DNA of 64,000 nucleotides, from NCBI GenBank assembly GCA_050246875.1, contig JBFWVF010000001.1, positions 62,001-126,000 of the forward strand, given 5' to 3'. Made by a program: the position numbers and the translations under genes. Below the pieces are notes generated by a model, which saw only the letters and a list, made by a program, of their open reading frames with translations, ran no database searches and was not told the DNA's origin. Below, one piece after another: positions 1 through 7,512 of the stretch (the first letter of the stretch is position 1; each line of letters begins with the position of its first letter). The stretch comes from SHWB01 sp050246875. GTDB taxonomy: Bacteria; Pseudomonadota; Alphaproteobacteria; UBA6615.

Positions 1-691
1 CCTCGATCTTCTTCTCGGCCAGCAGCTTCGCCGCGTCGAGGCAGGTGTGGACGGAGGCCGCCCACGAGACCAGCGTCACGTCGTCGCCGGCCCGCGCGAT
101 GCGCGCCTTGCCGAGCGGCACGGGCGACTGGTCGGCCTCGTCGACCTCGCCCTTCATGCCCCACAGGCCCTTGTGCTCCATGTAGACGACCGGGTCGTCG
201 CAGCGGATGGCCGACTTGAGCAGGCCGCGATTGTCCGCCGGCGTCGCCGGCGTCACCACGACGAGCCCGGGGATGTGGGTGTACCAGGCTTCCGGCGACT
301 GCGAGTGCTGCGCGGCGATGCCGCCGCGGATGCCGATCGGCTGGCGGCAGACCATCGGCACGCGCGCCTGGCCGCCGAACATGTAGCGCGCCTTGGCCGC
401 CTGGTTGACCAGTTCGGAGACGGCGCACATGGCGAAGTCGGAGAAGCGCAGCTCGGCGATGGGGCGCGTGCCGGCCAGCGCGGCGCCGACGGCGGCGCCC
501 ATGATCGTACCCTCGGAGATCGGCGTGTCGACGATGCGGTCGGGGCCGAACTCGGCCTGCAGGCCCTTGTACTGGCCGGCCATGCCGCCCTCGAAGCCCA
601 GATCCTCGCCGAGCGCCCAGACCTTGGGGTCGCGCAGCATCTCCTCGCGCAGGCCGAGGCGCGCGGCCTCGGCGTAGGTCATCTCGCTCAT
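1..691 (-). CDS. 2-oxo acid (acetoin-type) dehydrogenase E1 beta subunit, 3' part missing
   Basis: About 230 codons of a transketolase-like E1 beta subunit; the C-terminus lies beyond the left edge. It starts at ATG 691 as MSEMTYAEAARLGLREEM and keeps E1-beta landmarks such as WALGEDLG, DTPISEGTIMGAAVGAA and AAQHSQSPEAW. The start overlaps the stop of the upstream alpha gene as ATGA (688-691), so the two are translationally coupled. E1 beta pairs with E1 alpha to decarboxylate a 2-oxo acid or cleave acetoin using thiamine diphosphate. It is a clear paralogue of the beta gene at 4749-5750. The exact substrate cannot be told from sequence. Confidence 0.9.
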   Translation of the reverse strand, partial: MSEMTYAEAARLGLREEMLRDPKVWALGEDLGFEGGMAGQYKGLQAEFGPDRIVDTPISEGTIMGAAVGAALAGTRPIAELRFSDFAMCAVSELVNQAAKARYMFGGQARVPMVCRQPIGIRGGIAAQHSQSPEAWYTHIPGLVVVTPATPADNRGLLKSAIRCDDPVVYMEHKGLWGMKGEVDEADQSPVPLGKARIARAGDDVTLVSWAASVHTCLDAAKLLAEKKIE

Positions 692-1686
692 CCGGCGTAC
701 TCCTGCTGCCAGCGGCCGACGTCCTGCACGTCCTCGAAGGCGAAGCGTGGGTCGGGCCACGGCGCGGCCTTGGCGTCCTCGACGTATTTCGCGATGGTCT
801 CGCGGATGTCGGACTTGGTTTTCTCGATATCGGCGGCCGGGACGCCGTTGGCGCGCAGCCACGCCTCGGTGCGGCCGAGCGGCTCGTGCTTCATCGCCTC
901 CTCGACCTCGCCCGGATCGCGGTAGCCGGCCTTGTCGTGGGCGAAGTGGCCGCGCAGGCGGTAGGTCGCCGCATGGATGAGTTGCGGTCCGCTGCCGCCG
1001 CGGATCTCGGCCACGACCTTCTGCGCCAGCGCGTCGACCGCCAGCAAATCGTTGCCGTCGATGTCGTGGGCCGGCACGCCGAAGGCGCGCGCGCGGGCCG
1101 AGATGCCCTCGCCGGCGGTCACGAGGCGCGTCGTCGTGGTCGCGGCGACACGGTTGTTCTCGCAGACGAACAGGACGGGCAGTTCGTAGACCTTGGCCCA
1201 GTTGAGGGCCTCCATGAAGGGGCCGCGGTTGATGCCGCCGTCGCCGATGAAGTTGACGACGACGCGGTCCTGCTTGAGCAGCTTCACCGCCTGGGCGGCG
1301 CCGACCGACATGGTGGTGTTGTCGGCGATGACGCCGTTGGCGCCGAGCATGCCGACCGAGAAGTCGGCGATGTGCATCGAGCCGCCCTTGCCGCCGCTGG
1401 TGCCGCCCTGCTTGCCGAACAGCTCCTTCATCATGCGCGCCGGATCGGCGCCCTTGGCGATGGAATGGCCGTGGCCGCGATGGGTCGACAACAGGTAATC
1501 GGACGGCCGCAAATGGGCGCAAATGCCCACCGCAATGGCCTCCTCGCCGATATATTGATGTACTGACCCCCGGATGTTGCCGGCAAAGAAGTTCTGCCCC
1601 GCCACATCCTCGAATTCGCGGATCAGGCACATCGTCCGGTACATCGCGAAGATGCGTGCCGGTTCGTTCGCGCGCGCGTCGCTCAC
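688..1686 (-). CDS. Thiamine-diphosphate-dependent dehydrogenase E1 alpha subunit (acetoin/pyruvate type)
   Basis: 332 residues from a GTG start at 1686 preceded by GGGGAGGACC; a longer upstream reading to 1773 is Arg-rich and has no ribosome site. The thiamine diphosphate motif is visible as GDGGINRGPFMEALNW followed by VCENN, and GHGHSIAKGADP and GGSMHIADFSVGMLGANG are typical of the AcoA/PdhA family. The paralogue at 3754-4752 has nearly the same length. It forms an alpha-beta operon with the downstream E1 beta gene, transcribed away from the thiamine diphosphate enzyme at 1976. No E2 or E3 gene is visible nearby, so the electron acceptor is unknown. Confidence 0.9.
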   Translation of the reverse strand: MSDARANEPARIFAMYRTMCLIREFEDVAGQNFFAGNIRGSVHQYIGEEAIAVGICAHLRPSDYLLSTHRGHGHSIAKGADPARMMKELFGKQGGTSGGKGGSMHIADFSVGMLGANGVIADNTTMSVGAAQAVKLLKQDRVVVNFIGDGGINRGPFMEALNWAKVYELPVLFVCENNRVAATTTTRLVTAGEGISARARAFGVPAHDIDGNDLLAVDALAQKVVAEIRGGSGPQLIHAATYRLRGHFAHDKAGYRDPGEVEEAMKHEPLGRTEAWLRANGVPAADIEKTKSDIRETIAKYVEDAKAAPWPDPRFAFEDVQDVGRWQQEYAG

Positions 1687-1763
1687 CCTGGTCCTCCCCT
1701 CGCGAGACTGGCGGCGAGTATGCCGCCGGCCTGCCGCCCCGGCAAACGCGGGGCGGCGCCCGT

Positions 1764-1858
1764 TCGTATACAATCCTGTGCCGGCCCGCGTGTAATCGTG
1801 CAGCCCGGCCTTGTCTTGTTGCGGCCGCTACGCTACTGGCCGTGTCAGTTGTATACAA
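1764..1858. promoter_or_regulatory. Two GTATAC-centred operators in a divergent promoter region
   Basis: The 289-base gap between the divergent genes starting at 1686 and 1976 holds TCGTATACAA (1764-1773) and the perfect palindrome TTGTATACAA (1849-1858), 85 bases apart, about eight helical turns. Such sites suit FadR/VanR-type GntR regulators, and both overlap sequences that could act as -10 elements (TACAAT, TATACA). A regulator bound at both could control the two flanking operons together. Which regulator binds is inference; GntR genes lie at 8632 and 34976. Confidence 0.5.
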
Positions 1859-1975
1859 TTCCATGGCATGAGGCTGGCGCATGGATGCGCATCGTCGGCC
1901 CATGCCGTCCGTGCTATGACCTGCGGCCGGCCCGGCCAACAGGGTGAAACCGAAAGCGACAGGGATACGCCGAGG

Positions 1976-3736
1976 ATGACGAACACCGCGCCGGACCCGA
2001 AGGACAATCTGCGCCGCGAGATGACCGGCGGCGAAGCCATCGCCGAGATGCTGAAGCGCCACAATGTCGGGCCGATGTTCGGCATGGCCGGCTTCCAGCT
2101 CCTGCCCTTCTATGACGCCGTGCGCCGCCTCGGCCTCGCCCACACCCTCATCGCCGACGAGCGCAGCGGCGCCTTCATGGCCGACGCCTGGGCCCGCATC
2201 AGCGGCCGTCCCGGCATGTGCGACGCGACGCTGGGACCGGGCGCCACCAACCTGCTGACCTCGCTGACCGAGAGCCTCAATGCCGGCGTGCCGCTGATCG
2301 CCATGATCGGCGACACCAACCGCGAGCACTCGTGGAAGAACATGACGCAGGAGACGCAGCAGGTCGAAATGCTGCGCCCCGCCGTGAAGGAAGTGATCCG
2401 CGTCGAGGTCGGCAAGCGCATCCCCGAGCATGTCCGCCGCGCCTACGCGGTGGCGACGTCCGGCCGCCCCGGCCCTGTGCTGCTCGACGTGCCGGAGGAC
2501 ATCTGCCACGGCGTCTTCGACTTCACCGAGGACGATTTCTGGGTCGACGAGGCGACGGCGCACGCGCCGGCCCGCCGCATCCGCCCAGATGCCGATGAGA
2601 TCGCCCGCGCGGCGAAACTGCTGGCGGCGGCGAAGCGGCCGATCGTGCTGGCCGGCGGCGGTGTGCATCTCTCCGGCGCCGCCGACGAGCTGACCGCCCT
2701 GGCCGAGGAGCAGGGCCTGCCCGTCGCCCACACGCTGTCGGGCAAGGGCGCCATCGCCTGCACGCACGACCAGTCGCTCGGCCTGTTCGGCCGCTACTCG
2801 CGCACCGCCAACGACGTGCTCGACGCCGCCGACTGCATTCTCGTCGTCGGCTGCAAGCTCGGCGAGATCGCCTCCAAGCGCTACACCCTGCCGAAGCCTG
2901 CGACGCCGCTGATCCATCTCGACATCCTCGCCGAGGAGATCGGCCGTTGGCGGCGCGCCGACGTTGCCCTGTGGGGCGATGCGCGGGCCGGGGTCGCCGA
3001 CCTGCGCGCAGCGCTCGCCGATGGCGCGAAGGCCCGGCGCGAAGGCCGCGCCGGCTACCTCGCCGAGATCAAGGCCGGCAAGGACAAGTGGCGGCGCGAG
3101 GTCGACGTCCGCCTGACCTCCGGCGAAAAGCCGATCAACATGGCGCGCGTCTGCCATGAACTGAACGCCGTGCTGCCGGCCGACGCCATCCTCGTCGCTG
3201 ATGGCGGCTTCGCCGCCCACTGGACGGGCCTGCTCTACGACACCAAGCGGGCGGGCCGCGGCTTCGTCGTCGACCGCGGCATGGCCTCGATCGGCTACGG
3301 CGTGTCCGGCGGCGTCGGCTGCAAGCTGGCCGCTCCCGACCGTCCCGTGTTCACGCTGACCGGCGACGGCGGCCTCAACATGACGCTCGGCGACCTCGAG
3401 ACGGCGGCGCGCATGAAGGTGCCGGTCGTCGTGCTGGTCGTGAACAACGCCGCCTCGGGCTACATCAAGGCGCTGCAGCACACGCTGTTCGGCGGCGGCA
3501 ACTACCAGTCCGCCGACCTGTCGGACTTGAACTATGCCGCCGTTGCCGAAACGCTGGGCTGTCGCGGCATCCGCGTCGAGGACCCGGACAAGCTGGCCGA
3601 TGCCTTCCGCGCCGCGCTCGGCGAACGCGAGCGGCCGGTGGTGATCGACATGGTGGTGACGCGCGATGCCGGCAAGATGCTGCCCGGCGTCGACAACCGC
3701 GCCGCCGTGGTCAAGAAGGGCGACCGTATCGCCTGA
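1976..3736 (+). CDS. Acetolactate synthase-like thiamine diphosphate enzyme
   Basis: 586 residues from ATG 1976; an upstream reading to 1811 runs through the operator region and is unlikely to be translated. Three domains are seen: an N-terminal pyrimidine-binding domain (about 15-180, with the activating Glu in DERSGAFMADAW), a central domain (about 200-340), and a C-terminal diphosphate-binding domain with TGDGGLNMTLGDLETA followed by VVNN. The family covers acetolactate synthase, benzoylformate decarboxylase and similar carboligases or decarboxylases. It heads an operon with the E1 alpha/beta pair downstream (17-base gap). A role upstream of the E1 enzyme, for example supplying or splitting a 2-oxo acid or acyloin, is inference. 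Confidence 0.85.
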   Translation: MTNTAPDPKDNLRREMTGGEAIAEMLKRHNVGPMFGMAGFQLLPFYDAVRRLGLAHTLIADERSGAFMADAWARISGRPGMCDATLGPGATNLLTSLTESLNAGVPLIAMIGDTNREHSWKNMTQETQQVEMLRPAVKEVIRVEVGKRIPEHVRRAYAVATSGRPGPVLLDVPEDICHGVFDFTEDDFWVDEATAHAPARRIRPDADEIARAAKLLAAAKRPIVLAGGGVHLSGAADELTALAEEQGLPVAHTLSGKGAIACTHDQSLGLFGRYSRTANDVLDAADCILVVGCKLGEIASKRYTLPKPATPLIHLDILAEEIGRWRRADVALWGDARAGVADLRAALADGAKARREGRAGYLAEIKAGKDKWRREVDVRLTSGEKPINMARVCHELNAVLPADAILVADGGFAAHWTGLLYDTKRAGRGFVVDRGMASIGYGVSGGVGCKLAAPDRPVFTLTGDGGLNMTLGDLETAARMKVPVVVLVVNNAASGYIKALQHTLFGGGNYQSADLSDLNYAAVAETLGCRGIRVEDPDKLADAFRAALGERERPVVIDMVVTRDAGKMLPGVDNRAAVVKKGDRIA

Positions 3737-3753
3737 CAAGGGGGAGAAGCGTG

Positions 3754-4752
3754 ATGGCAGAGGCGTTAGCCAACGAACCGGCGCGCGTCGTCGGGCTCTA
3801 CCGGACCATGTGCGTCATCCGCGCCTTCGAACTCGAGGCGGAAGAGGCATTCAACCGCGGCGAGGTGATCGGCTCGGTCCACCAGACCATCGGCCAGGAG
3901 GCGGTCGACACCGGCGTCGTCTCGAACCTGCGCCGCACCGACCTGCTGCTGTCGAACCATCGCGGCCACGGCCACTCCATCGCCAAGGGCGCCAATCCGG
4001 TCGCCATGATGAAGGAGCTGTACGGCAAGGTCGGCGGCACCAGCGGCGCCAAGGGCGGCTCGATGCACATCGCCGACTTCTCGGTCGGCATGATGGGCGC
4101 CAACGGCGTGCTCGCCGACGGCCTGCCGATGGCCTGCGGCGCCGGCCACGCGATCCAGCTGCGCGGCGAGGACAAGATCGTCACCGTCTTCGTCGGCGAC
4201 GGCACGACCAACCGCGGCCCGTTCTACGAGGCGCTCAACTGGTCGATGATCTACAAGTTGCCCGTGCTGTTCGTCTGCGAGGACAACACCTACGCCTCGT
4301 CGACGCGCACCGCGGCGGTGACCGCCGGCCCCGGCCCGGTCGCCCGCGCCCAGGCCTTCGGCATGCCGACGGTGTCGGTCGACGGCAACGACATCCTCGC
4401 CGTCGACGCAGCCGCCGCCGACTTCGTCGAACGCGTCCGCTCCGGCAAGGGGCCGCATTTCCTGCATGCCAGGACCTATCGCATCAAGGGCCACATCTCG
4501 CGCGACAAGATGCTCTACCGCCCGCACGGCGAGACCGAGGAGATGTGGAAGAACGAGCCGGTCGCGCGCTGCGTCGCCTGGCTTGTCGAGCACGGCGTGG
4601 CGAAGAGCGAACTCGACGCCATCGACGACGAGGCCAAAGCCCTGATTGCCCGCGCCGTCGAAGAGGCGCGCGCGGCGCCGATCCCCGACCCGGCCATCGC
4701 ATGGACGGACATCCAGGATCACGGCGCCCCCGAACGGCGGAGGATCGCATGA
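3754..4752 (+). CDS. Thiamine-diphosphate-dependent dehydrogenase E1 alpha subunit, second copy
   Basis: 332 residues. GGGGAG at 3741-3746 serves ATG 3754 with better spacing than the in-frame GTG at 3751. The thiamine diphosphate motif reads GDGTTNRGPFYEALNW and then VCEDN; GHGHSIAKGANP and GGSMHIADFSVGMMGANG match the copy at 688-1686 closely. One difference is Asp-Asn (EDN) here against Asn-Asn (ENN) in the other copy at the motif end. The gene overlaps the beta gene by four bases (ATGA). It follows the thiamine diphosphate enzyme by 17 bases, so the three are probably one transcript. Confidence 0.9.
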   Translation: MAEALANEPARVVGLYRTMCVIRAFELEAEEAFNRGEVIGSVHQTIGQEAVDTGVVSNLRRTDLLLSNHRGHGHSIAKGANPVAMMKELYGKVGGTSGAKGGSMHIADFSVGMMGANGVLADGLPMACGAGHAIQLRGEDKIVTVFVGDGTTNRGPFYEALNWSMIYKLPVLFVCEDNTYASSTRTAAVTAGPGPVARAQAFGMPTVSVDGNDILAVDAAAADFVERVRSGKGPHFLHARTYRIKGHISRDKMLYRPHGETEEMWKNEPVARCVAWLVEHGVAKSELDAIDDEAKALIARAVEEARAAPIPDPAIAWTDIQDHGAPERRRIA

Positions 4753-5750
4753 GCGAGATGAGCTATGCCGACGCCCTGCGCATCGCGCTTGGCGAGGAGA
4801 TGGAACGCGACCCGCTGGTCTGGGCGCTCGGTGAGGACCTGTCGACCGCGCATGGCGGCACCAGCGCCAACCAGTATGTCGGGCTGATCGACAAGTTCGG
4901 GCCGCGCCGCATCGTCAACACGCCGATTTCCGAGAACACCATCATGGGCACGGCGGTCGGCGCCGCCGTCGCCGGCACGCGCCCGGTCGCCGACCTGCGC
5001 GTCTGCGACTTCGGCCTCTGCGCCGTCGACGAGTTGGTCAACCAGGCGGCCAAGATCCGCTACATGTTCGGCGGTCAGGCGCGCGTGCCTCTCGTGGTAA
5101 GGCAGGCCATCGGCCTGCGGCGCGGTTCGGCCGCGCAGCACTCGCAGTCGACCGAGGCATTCTGGGTCCACACGCCGGGCCTCGTGGTGATGACGCCGGG
5201 CACGCCGGCCGATGCCAAGGGCATGCTCAAGTCGGCCATCCGCTGTGACGATCCCGTGGTGTTCATGGAGCACAAGGAGTGCTGGGGCGTCGTCGGCGAG
5301 GTGCCGGACGATCCGGAATACCTCGTGCCCATCGGCAAGGCGGCGATCCTGCGCGAGGGCAAGGACGTCACCATCGTCTCGTGGTCGCGCACCGGCCAGC
5401 TTTGCGCCGCCGCCGCCGACCGCATGGCGAAGGACGGCATCGGCGCCGACGTCATCGACCTGCGGACGCTGTGGCCGTGGGACCGTGAAGCGGTGGTCGC
5501 GTCGGTGAAGAAGACCGGCCGGCTACTGGTGGCGCAGGAATCCGTGCAGGTCGGCGGCTTCGGCGCCGAGATCGCGGCCGAGATCGGCGAGCATCTCGGC
5601 GACGCCCTGAAGGCGCCGGTGCGCCGCATCGGCGCGCCGCGCATGCCGGTGCCCTACGCCGCCATCCTCGAGGACGAGTACCGCGTCACCGACGCGCACA
5701 TCGAGGCGGCGGCACGGCCACTGGTAAAGGGACAGAAGAAAGCCGCGTGA
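4749..5750 (+). CDS. Thiamine-diphosphate-dependent dehydrogenase E1 beta subunit, second copy
   Basis: 333 residues, full length for an E1 beta subunit. ATG 4749 overlaps the alpha stop codon (ATGA). A transketolase-like pyrimidine domain comes first (WALGEDLS, TPISENTIMGTAVGAAVAG), then a C-terminal transketolase domain (about 195-320, including VIDLRTLWPWD and LVAQESVQVGGFGAE). It partners the alpha subunit at 3754. The residues before the stop (PLVKGQKKAA) are Lys/Ala-rich. No lipoyl E2 follows; a hairpin terminator comes directly after. The matching partial copy is at 1-691. Confidence 0.9.
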   Translation: MSEMSYADALRIALGEEMERDPLVWALGEDLSTAHGGTSANQYVGLIDKFGPRRIVNTPISENTIMGTAVGAAVAGTRPVADLRVCDFGLCAVDELVNQAAKIRYMFGGQARVPLVVRQAIGLRRGSAAQHSQSTEAFWVHTPGLVVMTPGTPADAKGMLKSAIRCDDPVVFMEHKECWGVVGEVPDDPEYLVPIGKAAILREGKDVTIVSWSRTGQLCAAAADRMAKDGIGADVIDLRTLWPWDREAVVASVKKTGRLLVAQESVQVGGFGAEIAAEIGEHLGDALKAPVRRIGAPRMPVPYAAILEDEYRVTDAHIEAAARPLVKGQKKAA

Positions 5751-5761
5751 GGTACTCCCAC

Positions 5762-5811
5762 CCTCTCCGCCCCGCGAACGGGCGGAGAGGATGAGGCCGG
5801 CGCGACCGGCC
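5762..5811. terminator. Convergent hairpin terminator
   Basis: CCTCTCCGCCC (5762-5772) pairs perfectly with GGGCGGAGAGG (5780-5790) around a seven-base loop. A smaller hairpin follows, GGCCGG (5795-5800) with CCGGCC (5806-5811). There is no T-run. The site lies between the E1 beta gene and the convergent gene at 5814, so it can serve both strands. Confidence 0.6.
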
Positions 5812-5813
5812 AC

Positions 5814-6098
5814 CTAGCCCAGCACCCGGTCGATGTCGGTGCCGGTCATCTCCCACTCGTTGCCGAGATTGGCGACGACGATGCGCATGAAGCGCTCGTG
5901 GTCTGCGAGCGCCCGCGCCGGGTCGCCGTAGTGGTCGGCGAGGATGGCGAGGGCGAGCTGGGCCGGCGCCTGGCCCTCGTAGCTCCACTCGAAGCCGTCG
6001 CGGCTGATCGCCTTGATGTCGGTGCGCTCGGGTAACGCCGCGCCGTCGACCGTGACGACGATACCGTCGATGGTGCGGTCGCCGCGATAGGTCTTCAT
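5814..6098 (-). CDS. DUF6166 domain protein
   Basis: 94 residues, MKTYRGDRTIDGIVVTVDG at the start. The pattern FEWSYEGQAPAQLALAILAD, followed by a short helix with the conserved VVANLG and W, fits the uncharacterised DUF6166 family of small soluble proteins. No signal peptide or membrane segment is seen. It is last in a minus-strand group with a small membrane protein (6105) and a fatty acid hydroxylase (6324); the gap to the former is only six bases, so co-transcription is likely. Function unknown. Confidence 0.75.
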   Translation of the reverse strand: MKTYRGDRTIDGIVVTVDGAALPERTDIKAISRDGFEWSYEGQAPAQLALAILADHYGDPARALADHERFMRIVVANLGNEWEMTGTDIDRVLG

Positions 6099-6104
6099 CG
6101 TGGC

Positions 6105-6299
6105 CTACTTCCTGCTCGCCGGCGCACCCTTGGTGCGCGCGACCTCGGGGAAGACCCACATCGAGACGACCATGAAGACGCCAAGGAAGACGACCACCCA
6201 CTTGGCGATGTCCTGGCCGAGCGACTGCTGGAACCAGAAGCCGGCGGCCGCGACCAGCAGGGTGACGACGGACAGTGCGGCCTTGATCGGTGTCGGCAT
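6105..6299 (-). CDS. Small two-helix membrane protein
   Basis: 64 residues with two hydrophobic segments, about 7-23 (ALSVVTLLVAAAGFWF) and about 33-50 (WVVVFLGVFMVVSMWVF), and a basic C-terminus (ARTKGAPASRK). GGAGGG lies about eight bases before ATG 6299. I do not recognise a family. Placement between a membrane fatty acid hydroxylase and a DUF6166 gene suggests one transcript. It could be an accessory membrane subunit, but nothing in the sequence proves it. Confidence 0.65.
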   Translation of the reverse strand: MPTPIKAALSVVTLLVAAAGFWFQQSLGQDIAKWVVVFLGVFMVVSMWVFPEVARTKGAPASRK

Positions 6300-6323
6300 G
6301 GCGGCGTCCCTCCCCTGCCCCGG

Positions 6324-7103
6324 CTATTCCGCCGCCTGGGCGGCAACGCCCGGCGTGCGGAAGGTCTGGCGCAGATCGTTGCGCAGGTGGCGGGTGCTGT
6401 AGCCGTTGAAGAGATGGCCGAGCAGGCCGCGGTCGAGATCCGACGTGCCGAAGGCCCAGTCCATGATGGGGAACGTCAGGTTCATGTTCCGCTCCATCAT
6501 GATCGACTGGTTGTGATGGGCGTAGTGATGCCGGCGCAGCGTGTTGACGAAGGGCACGTTGCGTACGAACCAGCTTTCCTCGACGTGGCAGCAGAAGTGC
6601 ATGAACTCGTAGATCAGGTACATAGACGTCGTCGTCGCGATGAACAGCCAGCCGACATTGGCCGAGATCAGCCAGCCGAGGATCAGCGCGCCGGGGATCG
6701 ACATCATGGTGAACGTCACCAGCGCGTAGGGCGGGAAGAAGGTGACGCGCCAGTCGTTGTGGCCGGCGAAGCGCATCTCCTTGTCGGTGAAGAACTGGTG
6801 GTGCATCAGCGTGTGGCGGTTGTAGATCGCCCGCAGGGCCGAGATGCGCGACGGCCGGTGCATGATCATGCGGTGCAGCCACCACTCGAAGAAATTGCAG
6901 AACAGGAAGACGACCGGGATCGTCAGCCACTCCCACCACTGCACGGCGGCGAGGTTGGAGCCGTAGATGAACAGCGCGGCGAAGCCGGTGACGTAGATGA
7001 TGGCGACATGCAGCCAGCCATTGTACCAACCGGCCACGCGCTGCCTGTAGACCGAGCGGTAGTTGCGCTGGCGGTCCGTCATCGGGCTCGCGGCAATTTC
7101 CAT
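6324..7103 (-). CDS. Fatty acid hydroxylase / sterol desaturase superfamily membrane protein
   Basis: 259 residues from ATG 7103, preceded by AGGAG at good spacing; a longer frame to 7187 crosses the promoter. These enzymes use a di-iron centre held by His clusters to hydroxylate or desaturate lipids in the membrane. The clusters visible are EWWLHRMIMHRP, HTLMHHQFF, EFMHFCCHVEE and RRHHYAHHN, with four hydrophobic stretches between them. It leads the group with 6105 and 5814 and is divergent from the YciI gene. The lipid substrate is unknown; hopanoid, carotenoid or fatty acyl substrates are all possible. Confidence 0.85.
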   Translation of the reverse strand: MEIAASPMTDRQRNYRSVYRQRVAGWYNGWLHVAIIYVTGFAALFIYGSNLAAVQWWEWLTIPVVFLFCNFFEWWLHRMIMHRPSRISALRAIYNRHTLMHHQFFTDKEMRFAGHNDWRVTFFPPYALVTFTMMSIPGALILGWLISANVGWLFIATTTSMYLIYEFMHFCCHVEESWFVRNVPFVNTLRRHHYAHHNQSIMMERNMNLTFPIMDWAFGTSDLDRGLLGHLFNGYSTRHLRNDLRQTFRTPGVAAQAAE

Positions 7104-7150
7104 CGTCGTCGCTCCTGGGCAATGCCTCGCGGGCGGCCGGGGCCGCTCCG

Positions 7151-7194
7151 TTGACGCGTAGTATATCACCGGTACATTATGCTGCAACGTTCAA
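7151..7194. promoter_or_regulatory. Overlapping divergent promoters
   Basis: On the plus strand TTGACG (7151-7156) is followed after 18 bases by CATTAT (7175-7180), serving the YciI gene at 7210. On the minus strand TTGCAG (7187-7182) is followed after 16 bases by TATACT (7165-7160), serving the hydroxylase at 7103. The two overlap around ACCGGT, so they probably compete or share a regulator. Matches were found by eye only. Confidence 0.5.
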
Positions 7195-7209
7195 GGGAGA
7201 GATGCCGTC

Positions 7210-7497
7210 ATGCTGTTCTTCGTCCACCGGGTCGACCGCCCGGGCACCAACGCGCTGCGCATGAAGACGCGGCCCGCCCACCTCGAATGGACCGAAACCG
7301 TCGGCTCCCGCCTGAAGTTCGCCGGTCCCACCCTGGCCGAGGACGGCAAGACGATGAACGGCAGCGTCTGGGTGATCGAGGCAGACAGCCTCGAGGCCGC
7401 CAATGCCCTGATGGCCAACGATCCCTACGAAAAGGTCGCCCTGTTCGAAAGCAAGGTCGTCCGCCACTTCATGCAGACCGTGCCCGAGCCGCGCTGA
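7210..7497 (+). CDS. YciI family protein
   Basis: 95 residues, MLFFVHRVDRPGTNALRMK at the start. The ferredoxin-like YciI fold is indicated by the N-terminal strand, the R-x-x-H-L-E motif (RPAHLEW), GSVWVIEADSLEAANALMANDPY, and a C-terminal strand ending HFMQTVPEP. GGGAGAG precedes ATG 7210. YciI proteins are small dimers with a proposed His-Asp site and mostly unknown reactions. It is followed after 15 bases by a zinc alcohol dehydrogenase, probably in one operon. Confidence 0.85.
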   Translation: MLFFVHRVDRPGTNALRMKTRPAHLEWTETVGSRLKFAGPTLAEDGKTMNGSVWVIEADSLEAANALMANDPYEKVALFESKVVRHFMQTVPEPR

Positions 7498-7512
7498 TCC
7501 AGGAGTCCCGCC

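Noticed and set aside
3666..4748. In-frame upstream extension of the E1 beta frame
   Set aside because: It is a shadow of the alpha gene in another frame; the real beta start is ATG 4749 with an ATGA overlap.
5686..7122. Long minus-strand open frame across three genes
   Set aside because: Arg/Pro-rich translation typical of out-of-frame GC-rich DNA; the genes at 5814, 6105 and 6324 explain the region in a different frame.
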